NCBI GenBank assembly: GCA_036736205.1
Contig: DAINMX010000029.1
Location: 1 to 41,520 of the forward strand
Direction: 5' to 3'
DNA from: XYA12-FULL-58-9 sp001798605
GTDB taxonomy: Bacteria; Myxococcota; XYA12-FULL-58-9
Length of the DNA stretch: 41,520 nucleotides
Part shown: in pieces, positions 8,811 to 16,867 of the stretch
How positions within the stretch are numbered: position 1 is the first letter of the stretch
How the letters are laid out: every line of letters starts with the position of its first letter
The notes under the pieces: model-generated
What the model saw: the letters and a program-made list of their open reading frames with translations, nothing else
Told to the model about the DNA's origin: nothing
Database searches by the model: none
Translations under genes and position numbers: made by a program

Positions 8811-9914
8811 GTGGAACGACTCGTCACCATATCACCGCGAGGCAATCCGCCGTACCCCGTCTGGGTTGGCAGAAACGCGATCCGACACCTTGTGGAAATC
8901 ATCCCCGAGACGGCCGCCCGTGTTGTTTGGATTGCTGACGACACGGTTGCCAGGTTGCACGGTGATGCACTTCAGCAAATTCTCCAAAAGAGCCGACCCA
9001 CGCTCGGCTTCACCTTTGCCGCTGGCGAGATGAACAAGACCCGCGCAAGCAAAGAGAATCTAGAGGACCAGCTCCTCGCAGCAGGAGTGGGACGGGATAC
9101 TGTCATTGTCGCCATGGGCGGCGGCGTCTCCACGGATCTCGGCGGCTTTGTCGCCAGCACCTTTCTGCGCGGTGTTCCATGGGTAGCAGTTCCCACAAGT
9201 CTCCTCGGTGCCGTAGATGCAAGCGTAGGTGGCAAGGTCGGCGTCAACACGCCAGCAGGCAAGAACCTCATAGGCGCCTTCAGCCAACCCCTGGCCGTCA
9301 CCATTGATCTCGATTTGCTCACCACCTTGCCCGCAGAGCAGGTGGACAACGGCCTCGGAGAAATGGTCAAGCACGCGGTCATTGCCGACGCTAATCATCT
9401 TGGCGAACTGATGACACAGAGCGACTCACTTCGAGCGCTCGACCCCAACGCCACATTTGCGCCTATTGTTCGGTCGGTAGAGATCAAAGCAGACGTGGTG
9501 AATAACGATCCGACTGAGCAGGACCTCCGCCAGGTCCTAAACCTCGGGCATACCATCGCACACGCATTTGAGCTCTTGAGCGATTATCAACTTTCCCACG
9601 GACGAGCCGTCGCCGCGGGCCTGTCGGTCGAGGCGGGCATTGCCGAAAGGCTCGGACTTCTGAGCTCCAAGGAGCTGGACACAATCCGTGCGGCACTTGT
9701 GGCTCTTAAGTTGCCGGCCATCGTACCCATCCAAGCAACCACACAGGGTGTTCTCGCGGCAACGCGCGGCGACAAGAAAAGTCGCAGAGGTCGGGCTCGC
9801 TATGCCTTGCCAGCAGGTATTGGCATCATGGCCCGAGGACCCGAGGGCTATGGCCACGACGTCGAGGACACCATCGTCGTCGCTGTCCTTGAGGAGCTGG
9901 GATGCTCTGCGTAA
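8811..9914 (+). CDS. aroB: 3-dehydroquinate synthase
   Basis: It converts DAHP to 3-dehydroquinate, the second step of the shikimate pathway, using NAD and a divalent metal. The 367-residue protein has the glycine-rich MGGGVSTDLGGF, RGVPWVAVPTSLLGAVDASVGGK, NTPAGKNLIG, EMVKHAVIAD and the metal-site LNLGHTIAHAFE. All are characteristic of AroB. The GTG at 8811 is preceded by GAGGGT at a suitable distance. The 3' end overlaps aroDE by 13 bp. It sits immediately after the trp block and begins the chorismate block of the operon. Confidence 0.95.
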   Translation: MERLVTISPRGNPPYPVWVGRNAIRHLVEIIPETAARVVWIADDTVARLHGDALQQILQKSRPTLGFTFAAGEMNKTRASKENLEDQLLAAGVGRDTVIVAMGGGVSTDLGGFVASTFLRGVPWVAVPTSLLGAVDASVGGKVGVNTPAGKNLIGAFSQPLAVTIDLDLLTTLPAEQVDNGLGEMVKHAVIADANHLGELMTQSDSLRALDPNATFAPIVRSVEIKADVVNNDPTEQDLRQVLNLGHTIAHAFELLSDYQLSHGRAVAAGLSVEAGIAERLGLLSSKELDTIRAALVALKLPAIVPIQATTQGVLAATRGDKKSRRGRARYALPAGIGIMARGPEGYGHDVEDTIVVAVLEELGCSA

Positions 9915-11344
9915 CCGGCGCAGAAAAGAGCGCGACATCGCTTTGTGAACGACTGCGGCGGCACAGCACTGCTGCGTTACAGGAAGTCCGCCTCGATCTA
10001 CTGGATGACGAGCTCCGCCTCGAGCATTTGCCCAAAGATGCCTCACCTCTCATCCTCACTTGCCGCACTGTCCGAGAGGGTGGGCACTATCGCGGAACCG
10101 AAGTCGATCGCATTGCGGCCCTGGCCCACGCAGTCGAGCGCGTGCGGCCAGGCTGGGTCGACATCGAGGCGTGCGTCGGCCCCCGGGTCATTGGCGATTT
10201 CCTCCGACGCGCCCACGAAGTCGGCACCAAAGTCATTCTTTCCCATCATGTCTTCGATTCAGGGGGTAGCTCGCGAGTCGGCACCCTGCTCGCATCAATG
10301 GCACAACACAAAGCCGACGCCATCAAGCTCGCCATCAAGATCGACGACGCGGCAGAGCTAGAACCCTTGCTACACGCAGGTACAGCCGCTCGTGCACCCG
10401 TAATACTGATTGGCATGGGCCCGGCCGGTTTGCTGTCGCGGGCACTGTACCCGCGCTTTGGCTCTGCGTGGACCTATGTTGCATCTGAGACCGACAACAC
10501 AACAGCTCCGGGACAAATCTCGGCAGCTCAGGCCAAAGCGTGGCGCTTGCCGCCAGCGGCGGACGCCGAGCTGTATGTTTTGCTCGGCGGTCAACAGGTT
10601 TTGGGATCGCCCGGGCCCAATGTCTACAATGCACTGTTCAACGCCCGCGGCATCAACGCCTGCTATCTGCCCGTCGTCACGTCGCGGCCGCGCGCCACCC
10701 TCAGATTGCTCGGCAAGCTCGGTCTTCGCGGTGCCAGCATCACCATGCCCCTGAAGAGGCAAGTTATATCCATGGCCGATCGCGTTAGCACACAGGCTCG
10801 GACTGTGGGCGCAGCCAACACCCTCGTCGTCGAGAAGTCCGGACACATGCATGCGCTTCTTACCGATGGCGACGGCGCGGTGGCGGCTATCGAAAAAGAA
10901 GGCGTGAAGGTGAAAGGCAAGCGGGCCATACTCTTGGGAGCAGGGGCGACAACAGCGGCCATCGCTGCGAGTCTGGTCGCGCGGGGCGCCGCAGTCACCA
11001 TTCTCGCTCGTGATGCCATGAAGGCCAAAACACTCGGCGACCCTATCGGCGCAAGCTCGGGCGATCTCTCGGAACTTCGCAGCACTCCGTTTGACATTCT
11101 CATTCAAACCACCCCGGTTGGTGCCAACGACCCGACAGCGACCTTGGTGCCGGAGCCGACTCTGCTTGCGTACAAGATTGTCCTCGATGTGGTATTGGGT
11201 GAAACGAAGTTGCTCGCCGATACCCGTGCAAACGGCGGCGTAGCAATTTTGGGTCGTGCCATGTGGTCGCAGCAGGGACGGTTGCAATTGAAAGCATGGC
11301 TCGGTATCGACATTACGGCTGAGCTTCTCGAGAGGGATCCATGA
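9902..11344 (+). CDS. aroDE: Fused type I 3-dehydroquinate dehydratase / shikimate dehydrogenase
   Basis: The 480-residue protein joins steps three and four of the shikimate pathway. Residues 1 to about 215 are a type I dehydroquinase. It has EVRLD (28-32), TCRTVREGG with Arg55 and Glu59, the catalytic His116 in LSHHVFD, the Schiff-base Lys142 in AIKLAIK, Arg180, and APGQIS near 202-207. Residues from about 222 to the end are a shikimate dehydrogenase. It has GSPGPNVYNA, ITMPLKRQ with catalytic Lys285, GAANT, TDGDG with Asp322, the NADP loop LLGAGAT and QTTPVG. The usual DxxY segment near 430 is altered to DVVLGETKLL. The dehydroquinase part is slightly short at its N-terminus. Start: ATG at 9902 with GAGGAG upstream inside aroB. 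Such fusions are known in plants and chlamydiae. Confidence 0.93.
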   Translation: MLCVTGAEKSATSLCERLRRHSTAALQEVRLDLLDDELRLEHLPKDASPLILTCRTVREGGHYRGTEVDRIAALAHAVERVRPGWVDIEACVGPRVIGDFLRRAHEVGTKVILSHHVFDSGGSSRVGTLLASMAQHKADAIKLAIKIDDAAELEPLLHAGTAARAPVILIGMGPAGLLSRALYPRFGSAWTYVASETDNTTAPGQISAAQAKAWRLPPAADAELYVLLGGQQVLGSPGPNVYNALFNARGINACYLPVVTSRPRATLRLLGKLGLRGASITMPLKRQVISMADRVSTQARTVGAANTLVVEKSGHMHALLTDGDGAVAAIEKEGVKVKGKRAILLGAGATTAAIAASLVARGAAVTILARDAMKAKTLGDPIGASSGDLSELRSTPFDILIQTTPVGANDPTATLVPEPTLLAYKIVLDVVLGETKLLADTRANGGVAILGRAMWSQQGRLQLKAWLGIDITAELLERDP

Positions 11345-12531
11345 TCGAAGTGCGCGTGCCACCGTCGAAGAGCCTCACCCAACGCGCCCTCGTCCTCGGG
11401 GCTCTTGGGAACGATCCATGCCGGATCCACAATCCATTGATCTGCGACGACTCCGAGGCCATGGCCACCGGTCTCACCGCCCTCGGCGTCAGAGTTGAAA
11501 AGAATGACAGCCACTGGTTGGTGCACCCTCCCGAGACGTTTTCCCCAAAAGTCGATGCTCGTTTGCACCTTGGCAACGCCGGCACCGCCACTCGGTTCTT
11601 GACCGGTTTGTCCCCCGTGGTGCGCGGCTCCTACATCGTCGATGGCAATGAAGACATGCATCGCCGGCCCATGCCCAGCCTGTTGGCGGCGCTGTCGTCA
11701 CTGGGCGTCGAGGTGAATGAGCTCGGCAACCCAGGATGTCCCCCCGTTCGCCTTGACTGCTCCGATCCACATGGGGTGGCAGCACAGACGGTGCTAAAAG
11801 CCGGCGGTTCGAGCCAAGAGCTCTCGGCGTTGCTCTTGGTTGGCTCACGCATGCCCGAGGGTCTTCGCATCACGGTCGATGGTGCCCTCCCCTCCCGACC
11901 GTACTTCGAACTCACCCTGTCGGTGCTCGGCGCATTTGGCGTAAGGTATTCACAACCCATGCCCAATACATACGTGGTATCCCGTGGTCGCCCTCGGTGT
12001 CACGGATATGAGGTCGAAGGGGATTGGTCGAGCGCGAGCTATCCGATCGCCGCAGGTTGGCTCACAGGCCGCGAGGTCAGCGTCGTCAATGCATCGAAAG
12101 ACTCGGCGCAAGGTGACCGCCTCTTCCCATCTCTTCTCGAGACCCTTGCAACCGCGGGCGACCGCGAGATTGACATGAGTGACGTGCCCGACCTCGTCCC
12201 CACAGTGACTGCCTGTGCGCTCTTTGCGCAGGGCAACACGCACATCAAAGGCGCTGCACACCTGCGTATCAAAGAGAGTGACCGGCTGGCAGGCCTCGCA
12301 GGTGAGTTCAAGAAGCTTGGCGCCAAGATTACCGAGGAGCCGGACGGATTGGTCATCGAGCCTGGGCCTCTGAGGGGCAACGGCGCGGCCCTTGACTCTC
12401 ATCGAGACCACCGATTGGCGATGGCCTTCGGGCTCGTCAGCCTGCGCGTCAACAACTTCACGGTGCTCACCCCCGGCTGCGTATCCAAATCCTACCCCGA
12501 GTTCTGGCAGATGCTCGAGGAATTCCGATGA
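11341..12531 (+). CDS. aroA: 3-phosphoshikimate 1-carboxyvinyltransferase (EPSP synthase)
   Basis: The enzyme adds the enolpyruvyl group of PEP to shikimate-3-phosphate. The product has 396 residues, compact compared with about 427 in E. coli. It keeps the PPSKSLTQRALVLGAL N-terminus, the PEP-site LGNAGTATR (77-85), DMHRRPMPSLL, SSQELSALLL, GDWSSASYP, HLRIKESDRL and the DHRLAMAFGL C-terminal motif. The residue after the conserved Arg85 is Phe, where the E. coli enzyme has Pro101. I note this only as a difference and infer no inhibitor phenotype. It is coupled by ATGA overlaps to aroDE upstream and aroK downstream. Confidence 0.95.
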   Translation: MIEVRVPPSKSLTQRALVLGALGNDPCRIHNPLICDDSEAMATGLTALGVRVEKNDSHWLVHPPETFSPKVDARLHLGNAGTATRFLTGLSPVVRGSYIVDGNEDMHRRPMPSLLAALSSLGVEVNELGNPGCPPVRLDCSDPHGVAAQTVLKAGGSSQELSALLLVGSRMPEGLRITVDGALPSRPYFELTLSVLGAFGVRYSQPMPNTYVVSRGRPRCHGYEVEGDWSSASYPIAAGWLTGREVSVVNASKDSAQGDRLFPSLLETLATAGDREIDMSDVPDLVPTVTACALFAQGNTHIKGAAHLRIKESDRLAGLAGEFKKLGAKITEEPDGLVIEPGPLRGNGAALDSHRDHRLAMAFGLVSLRVNNFTVLTPGCVSKSYPEFWQMLEEFR

Positions 12532-13052
12532 GCCTCGTTCTCGTCGGTGTGCGTGGCTCGGGCAAGAGTACCGTGGGTGCCATGTTGGCCGAGCGACTCA
12601 ACCTCGAGTTCGTCGACCTCGACGCCGCCGTCGAACAGCAAGCGGGCAAGAGCATTACCGCCATCTTTGCCGATGAGGGAGAACCGGCCTTCCGAGCCCT
12701 GGAGAGCCGCGTGTTGGCAAACCTCGCGGATGATGTCATCCGCGTCGTTGCCACCGGCGGTGGGGTGGTTGTCTCGGCAGAGAATCGAAGAGCGCTGGCC
12801 TTGGTGGGCGAGACCGTCTGGCTGCGGGTGAGTCCCGAGCAAGCGGTACAAAGAGTTCAAAGCTCGACACATCGGCCGAAACTGACCGAGTTGCCACCTC
12901 TCGAAGAGGCACAAAAGATAGCAAACGAGCGCGAACCCTATTACGAAGAAGTCGCAGAAGCAGTCTTCTCGACCGATGGCAAATCAGCGGAGCAGGTGTG
13001 TGATGAGCTCGAACAGTTTTGGCACTCTCTTACAACTGACCACCTTCGGTGA
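12528..13052 (+). CDS. aroK: Shikimate kinase
   Basis: It phosphorylates shikimate at the 3-hydroxyl with ATP. The 174-residue P-loop protein has Walker A GVRGSGKST (7-15), the shikimate-binding Asp32 in VDLDAA and Arg56 in AFRALES. It also has the TGGGVV loop, the lid RPKLTELPP and the REPYYEEVA motif. Length and motifs are standard for AroK/AroL. The ATG overlaps the aroA stop (ATGA). The last 50 bp overlap the start of aroC, an unusually long overlap within the operon. Confidence 0.94.
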   Translation: MSLVLVGVRGSGKSTVGAMLAERLNLEFVDLDAAVEQQAGKSITAIFADEGEPAFRALESRVLANLADDVIRVVATGGGVVVSAENRRALALVGETVWLRVSPEQAVQRVQSSTHRPKLTELPPLEEAQKIANEREPYYEEVAEAVFSTDGKSAEQVCDELEQFWHSLTTDHLR

Positions 13053-14079
13053 ATCCCACGGCCCAGCCCTCGGTGCGGTGCTCGATGGTGTTCCCCCGGG
13101 ACTCCCCCTCGACAGGGAGCTCATCCAAAGAGATCTGGACCGTAGGCGTCCTGGTCAAAGCCACCTGACCACGCCCCGCGCCGAAAAAGATGGTGTGCGC
13201 CTGTTATCGGGAGTCTTCGAAGGCCTCACCACTGGCGCTCCCATCGCTATGCTCATCGAAAACCAAGATGTTCGCTCCCATGACTACGACGGCATCAAAG
13301 ACACGTTCCGCCCAGGCCATGCCGATTGGACCTATGAGCAGAAGTTTGGCATCCGGGATTACCGCGGTGGCGGTCGCGCCTCGGGACGTGAGACCGCCGG
13401 TCGCGTGGCGGGTGGTGCCATCGCCCGTTTGATCCTGAAACAAGTTGGCGTCAGCATCCAAGGCGTCACCTGTGCCATCGCTGGTATCAAAGCAGACCTC
13501 GCAGCCAGCGATTGGACCAAGGCCGAGGACAACCTCCTGCGCTGCCCCGATCAAAACGCAGCAGAAGAGATGGAAGCTGCCATCCTCGAAGCCAAAACGG
13601 CAGGCGATTCCGTAGGAGGCATCATCGAAGTACATGCCCGTGGTGTACCGCCTGGCCTGGGGGAACCGGTCTTCGACAAACTCGAGGCCCGCATCGCCGC
13701 CGCCATAATGTCCATCGGTGCCATCAAGGGAGTCGAGTTCGGCGATGGCTTTGCGTTGGCCAACATGCGCGGCTCTGGGTCCAACGATCACATCGAACCC
13801 CCAGGACGCTTCGTAACCAATCACGCCGGGGGCATTCTCGGTGGCATCTCCAACGGCGCGGACATCGTCGTGCGCGCCGCGGTAAAACCAACGTCATCGA
13901 TTTCACTGCCGCAGCAGACCATCAAGCGCGACGGCACCGCCCACACCATCTCCGTTTCCGGCAGACATGATCCGTGCATCGTTCCGCGGGTCATCGCCGT
14001 AGCTGAGGCGATGATCTGTCTCGTTCTGGCCGATGCATTGCTGTTGCAGCGCGCCCGTGCGGATTTCTCAAAACTGTGA
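13003..14079 (+). CDS. aroC: Chorismate synthase
   Basis: It makes chorismate from EPSP using reduced FMN, closing the pathway that feeds TrpE at the other end of the operon. The 358-residue product has TTFGESHG (His19), DRRRPGQS, DVRSHDYDG, FRPGHADWTYEQKFG and RDYRGGGRASGRETAGRVAGGAIA. All belong to the AroC family signature. I use the ATG at 13003, nested in the end of aroK, because MSSNSFGTLLQ matches family N-termini; an in-frame ATG 27 bp earlier adds nothing recognisable. The last ~17 codons are duplicated downstream at 15571-15620, on the far side of an ATPase gene. Confidence 0.95.
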   Translation: MSSNSFGTLLQLTTFGESHGPALGAVLDGVPPGLPLDRELIQRDLDRRRPGQSHLTTPRAEKDGVRLLSGVFEGLTTGAPIAMLIENQDVRSHDYDGIKDTFRPGHADWTYEQKFGIRDYRGGGRASGRETAGRVAGGAIARLILKQVGVSIQGVTCAIAGIKADLAASDWTKAEDNLLRCPDQNAAEEMEAAILEAKTAGDSVGGIIEVHARGVPPGLGEPVFDKLEARIAAAIMSIGAIKGVEFGDGFALANMRGSGSNDHIEPPGRFVTNHAGGILGGISNGADIVVRAAVKPTSSISLPQQTIKRDGTAHTISVSGRHDPCIVPRVIAVAEAMICLVLADALLLQRARADFSKL

Positions 14080-14148
14080 TCTCAGGCACCGGGGCCATTT
14101 GGGCAATCAGGTCACCGAGGCCCGAGGCCGCCTATCCTGGCGTTTTCT
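14028..14148. repeat. Left copy of ~120-bp imperfect direct repeat (aroC tail, spacer, FecR-gene tail)
   Basis: This segment contains the last codons of aroC, the intergenic spacer and, on the minus strand, a KKTPG-stop remnant matching the end of the FecR-like gene. It aligns with 15571-15684 at roughly 88-90% by eye; the left copy has a 7-bp extra (an additional CGAGGCC-like unit) near 14121. The two copies bracket the ATPase gene. After 14148 the similarity stops and the sequence becomes strongly AT-rich. Confidence 0.88.
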
Positions 14149-14240
14149 TGGCGTTTTGTTCAGGTACATTGGCCGGACGGAAGAAACAATCAAAATCATC
14201 AACACCATCATCATAAATAATGATATTTGCCGTAAATTAG

Positions 14241-14269
14241 TTTAAATATGTATGTTTTATAACTATAAT
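14241..14269 (+). promoter_or_regulatory. Strong-looking AT-rich promoter abutting the ATPase start codon
   Basis: A perfect TATAAT (14264-14269) lies 17 bp downstream of TTTAAA (14241-14246, 4 of 6 to consensus). It sits in a roughly 100-bp AT-rich island (from about 14170) unlike the surrounding GC-rich DNA. The predicted start of transcription falls at or within a base or two of the ATG at 14277. No Shine-Dalgarno sequence precedes the ATG, so the mRNA may be leaderless. Confidence 0.5.
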
Positions 14270-14276
14270 TGTCACT

Positions 14277-15557
14277 ATGTACGTCCACAGATCCATAACT
14301 GGCACCCTTCTGCAGCTCAGCGACAATTTCCCGGTGGTGGTGGTGGTGGGAGCCCGCCAAGTCGGAAAGTCCACTCTGGTTAACCATGCCTTTCCCAACA
14401 CCGAGTGTGTGGTCTTCGACCCTGTGACAGATGTTGACAATGCCCGTCGAGATCCCGAGCTCTTCCTGCGCAATCATTCAACGCCCTTGGTTCTCGACGA
14501 GATTCAATACGCCCCTGAGTTGGTCAGCGCAATCAAGCGGTATGTCGATAGGGACAGGAGTCCTGGGCAATTCATCCTCACAGGGTCCCAACAGTGGCAG
14601 GTGATTTCCTCAATGGCCGAAAGTCTGGCAGGCCGCGCAGTGTTTGTGGACCTCGATGGTTTCTCACTGGCGGAGACAACCAATCTGCTGCGGGGGGCTG
14701 CGCAGATGCAACCAGTTAGCGACAGAGGATGGCTTGGGACATGGCTGGGCAGTCCGGAAGAGCTCGTAGCCAGTCCACCGGATCGTCTTCCCGTGGGGAG
14801 GAATTTGTATGAGCTCTTGTGGCGAGGGGCGCTGCCGGATGCTCAACTCTTGACCGATGCTGTGACGCCGAATTTTCTCAGTGCATATATGCGGACCTAC
14901 ATTGAACGGGATGTTCGATTGTTGGCTGAGGTTTCGGATTGGCAACAGTTTGGACGATTCGTTCGCATCGTCGCAGCATTGACGGCGCAGGAGGTCAATC
15001 ACAGTCAGCTTGGACGCGAGATAGGATTGACCCCACAAACAGCCAAACGTTGGCTGGGAATGCTGATGGCGACTTTTCAATGGTATGAAATCCCGGCGTA
15101 CTCGGGCAATCCAATCAAACGCGTGAGCGGAAAGCCGAAAGGTTTTGTCGCAGATACTGGAGTGGCCTGCATGGCACAGTCTGTTTCATCGCCCCGCGCT
15201 GTGGGGAGCCACCCTTTGTTTGGTGCGTTGTTCGAAACAGCGGTCGTCAATGAGATTCGCAAGCAGTGTGCTCTGCTGTCGCCTAAACCCAACATGTATC
15301 ATTGGCGTTCATTCTCCAAAGCGGAGGTCGATATCCTTCTCGAGCGTGATGGTGTTTTCTTTCCCATTGAGATCAAAGGGACATCGAGACCGAGTCGGCG
15401 GGACACCACGGGGATCTCCGCTTTTCGCAAAGGTCATCCAAAATTGAGAATCGCTGATGGAATGGTGATAGCCCCCACAGACAAAGTGCAGAAGATATCC
15501 GATCGCGACTACGCAGTGCCTTGGGACCTCGGTGGAGCGCTCAGTCAGTCCAGGTGA
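14277..15557 (+). CDS. AAA ATPase of the AAA_14/DUF4143 family
   Basis: The 426-residue protein has a P-loop ATPase domain at the N-terminus: Walker A GARQVGKS (25-32), Walker B LVLDEIQ with Asp74/Glu75, an LTGSQ sensor (101-105) and an AESLAGR segment with a likely arginine finger at Arg120. A winged-helix-like middle region follows (around 235-270, SQLGREIGLTPQTAKRWL). The C-terminal DUF4143 part contains AEVDILLERDG...FPIEIKG, which looks like a PD-(D/E)XK nuclease-type D-ExK core. Proteins of this family are widespread, often mobile, and mostly without a defined substrate. The gene has its own AT-rich promoter, lies between direct repeats, and is unrelated in function to its neighbours, so it is probably an acquisition. 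The ATG at 14277 directly precedes the family's usual start. Confidence 0.9.
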   Translation: MYVHRSITGTLLQLSDNFPVVVVVGARQVGKSTLVNHAFPNTECVVFDPVTDVDNARRDPELFLRNHSTPLVLDEIQYAPELVSAIKRYVDRDRSPGQFILTGSQQWQVISSMAESLAGRAVFVDLDGFSLAETTNLLRGAAQMQPVSDRGWLGTWLGSPEELVASPPDRLPVGRNLYELLWRGALPDAQLLTDAVTPNFLSAYMRTYIERDVRLLAEVSDWQQFGRFVRIVAALTAQEVNHSQLGREIGLTPQTAKRWLGMLMATFQWYEIPAYSGNPIKRVSGKPKGFVADTGVACMAQSVSSPRAVGSHPLFGALFETAVVNEIRKQCALLSPKPNMYHWRSFSKAEVDILLERDGVFFPIEIKGTSRPSRRDTTGISAFRKGHPKLRIADGMVIAPTDKVQKISDRDYAVPWDLGGALSQSR

Positions 15558-15570
15558 GGGCTTCGGTGGG

Positions 15571-15684
15571 GGCCGATGCGTTGCTGTTGCAGTGCGCCCG
15601 GGCAGATTTCTCAAAACTATGATTTCAAGGCCTGGGGCCATTTAGGCAATCAGGTCACCGAGGCCGCCTACCCCGGCGTTTTCT
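15571..15684. repeat. Right copy of the direct repeat, carrying a detached aroC 3' end
   Basis: Translated in the aroC frame, this segment reads GADALLLQCARADFSKL-stop, against LADALLLQRARADFSKL-stop at the true aroC end. Of five base differences in that coding part, four are synonymous and one changes Arg to Cys. The repeat continues through the spacer and into the last codons (EKTPG-stop) of the FecR-like gene, which is intact on this side. It starts 13 bp after the ATPase stop codon. Confidence 0.88.
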
Positions 15685-16867
15685 CGTTTTCCCATTCCAC
15701 GTCCACATCGAGATCTTCCACCGGCGTCGGCGGGGTCGGCCTTACAGGAAGAGGGGATCGCTGCGGTCCCCGTTGGCGAGCGACCGCCAGCAAGACCCCC
15801 TGCTTGCGGAAATGCAAGTCCCGCGCTCTAACTGAGATCTTTTCCTGGTCCGGTGTGACTTCCAACTCCACAGTAAACGCTCCATCGTTTCGTACCGCAA
15901 CAGTCTCACCGTTGACCCACACCTGTGCACCTGGAGTTGTCTGACCCGAAATCTTCACGAAGCGGGCGTCGTGGGGAACCGGCCCTAGCGTCGGCACTGA
16001 CAAGTCGAGCCGACCTGGGCTACGACGAAGGGCCCCGCCGAGTTTGTCCGACACCATTTCGAACCCGGCGGCCACCGTGGTTTGTCGATCGGACTCGACG
16101 AGCACCGCCTCACCCAGGGTGCATCCCACCACGGCAGTACCCTGTCCATCTGTGAGTACGCCGACGGCACCGCTTCTGATCTCCACATGACTCAAAGATC
16201 CCTCGAGCTCGATCTCCAGAACCCTTTCGTCCAAGGAGTCAATCACTGCTCGAATCGCGCCCGTCGACAAGAGCAGTTGGTTGTGCGGTTTTCCAATCGA
16301 AGCGACAGTGGCTTGGGAAGTCTCGTCCACATGCACCGTCAAACCCAAATCCAACATGAGCGTGACACTCGAGTCCGCGTCGGTTCCAACGCGTTGCCCA
16401 TGAGACACAACATCCCCAACGGCCAGCGGCTGACGAGAAGTCCCGACATCGCGCCACACCCTTCCCTGGCTTGCGGTTACAACAAATTGTTCTGGTGAAT
16501 CCAATGGCGGTAATGTCTGCTGGCGGCCTTCAGACTGCCCAAACAGCAACCACCCCCCCACGACCACGACACCCGCGGCAGCAGCCAATGCCGACACCAC
16601 TCGAACAGGCCATGGCCAGGAGCGCGCATGCCGTGCTCGTGCGTGCCGTGCTTGTTGAAATTCTTTTTCTGCACGTCCCACCAAATCACATGATGGGTCC
16701 AACAGAGGCAGTGCATCGATCGCCTCGAGAGCGGACTGGCTTCTTGTGAGCACACCCCGCAGCTCTTGATCGTCCAACTGACCTTCGAGCTCGTGGAGCT
16801 CTTCCTTTGTCGCTGTCTTGTCCAGATACTTAGCGATTAGTTTCTTCTGTCGGTGGCTGAGGCTCAT
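15668..16867 (-). CDS. FecR-domain anti-sigma-factor-like membrane protein
   Basis: The 399-residue protein has a Lys/Glu-rich N-terminal region (1-83, probably cytoplasmic, including LIAKYLDKTATKEELHELEGQL-type helices), one transmembrane segment (about 88-110) and a FecR-like periplasmic domain (about 140-250, VGDVVSHGQRVGTDADSSVTL). A further beta-rich domain (about 300-360, GQTTPGAQVWVNG) and a Pro-rich tail follow. It starts in an ATGA overlap with the ECF sigma gene, the usual arrangement for a sigma and its membrane-bound regulator. Established FecR proteins hold an ECF sigma factor at the membrane until a surface signal arrives; that this one does so is inferred from order and domains. 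Its last codons lie in the duplicated repeat next to the ATPase gene. Confidence 0.82.
   Translation of the reverse strand: MSLSHRQKKLIAKYLDKTATKEELHELEGQLDDQELRGVLTRSQSALEAIDALPLLDPSCDLVGRAEKEFQQARHARARHARSWPWPVRVVSALAAAAGVVVVGGWLLFGQSEGRQQTLPPLDSPEQFVVTASQGRVWRDVGTSRQPLAVGDVVSHGQRVGTDADSSVTLMLDLGLTVHVDETSQATVASIGKPHNQLLLSTGAIRAVIDSLDERVLEIELEGSLSHVEIRSGAVGVLTDGQGTAVVGCTLGEAVLVESDRQTTVAAGFEMVSDKLGGALRRSPGRLDLSVPTLGPVPHDARFVKISGQTTPGAQVWVNGETVAVRNDGAFTVELEVTPDQEKISVRARDLHFRKQGVLLAVARQRGPQRSPLPVRPTPPTPVEDLDVDVEWENEKTPG

Noticed and set aside
10370..11362. 330-codon minus-strand ORF opposite aroDE
   Set aside because: It is antisense to a protein with clear motifs; its own translation has no recognisable domain.
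14028..15684. The ATPase segment as an insertion sequence
   Set aside because: No transposase, no terminal inverted repeats and direct repeats far longer than target-site duplications; it is better described as an inserted module with duplicated flanks.
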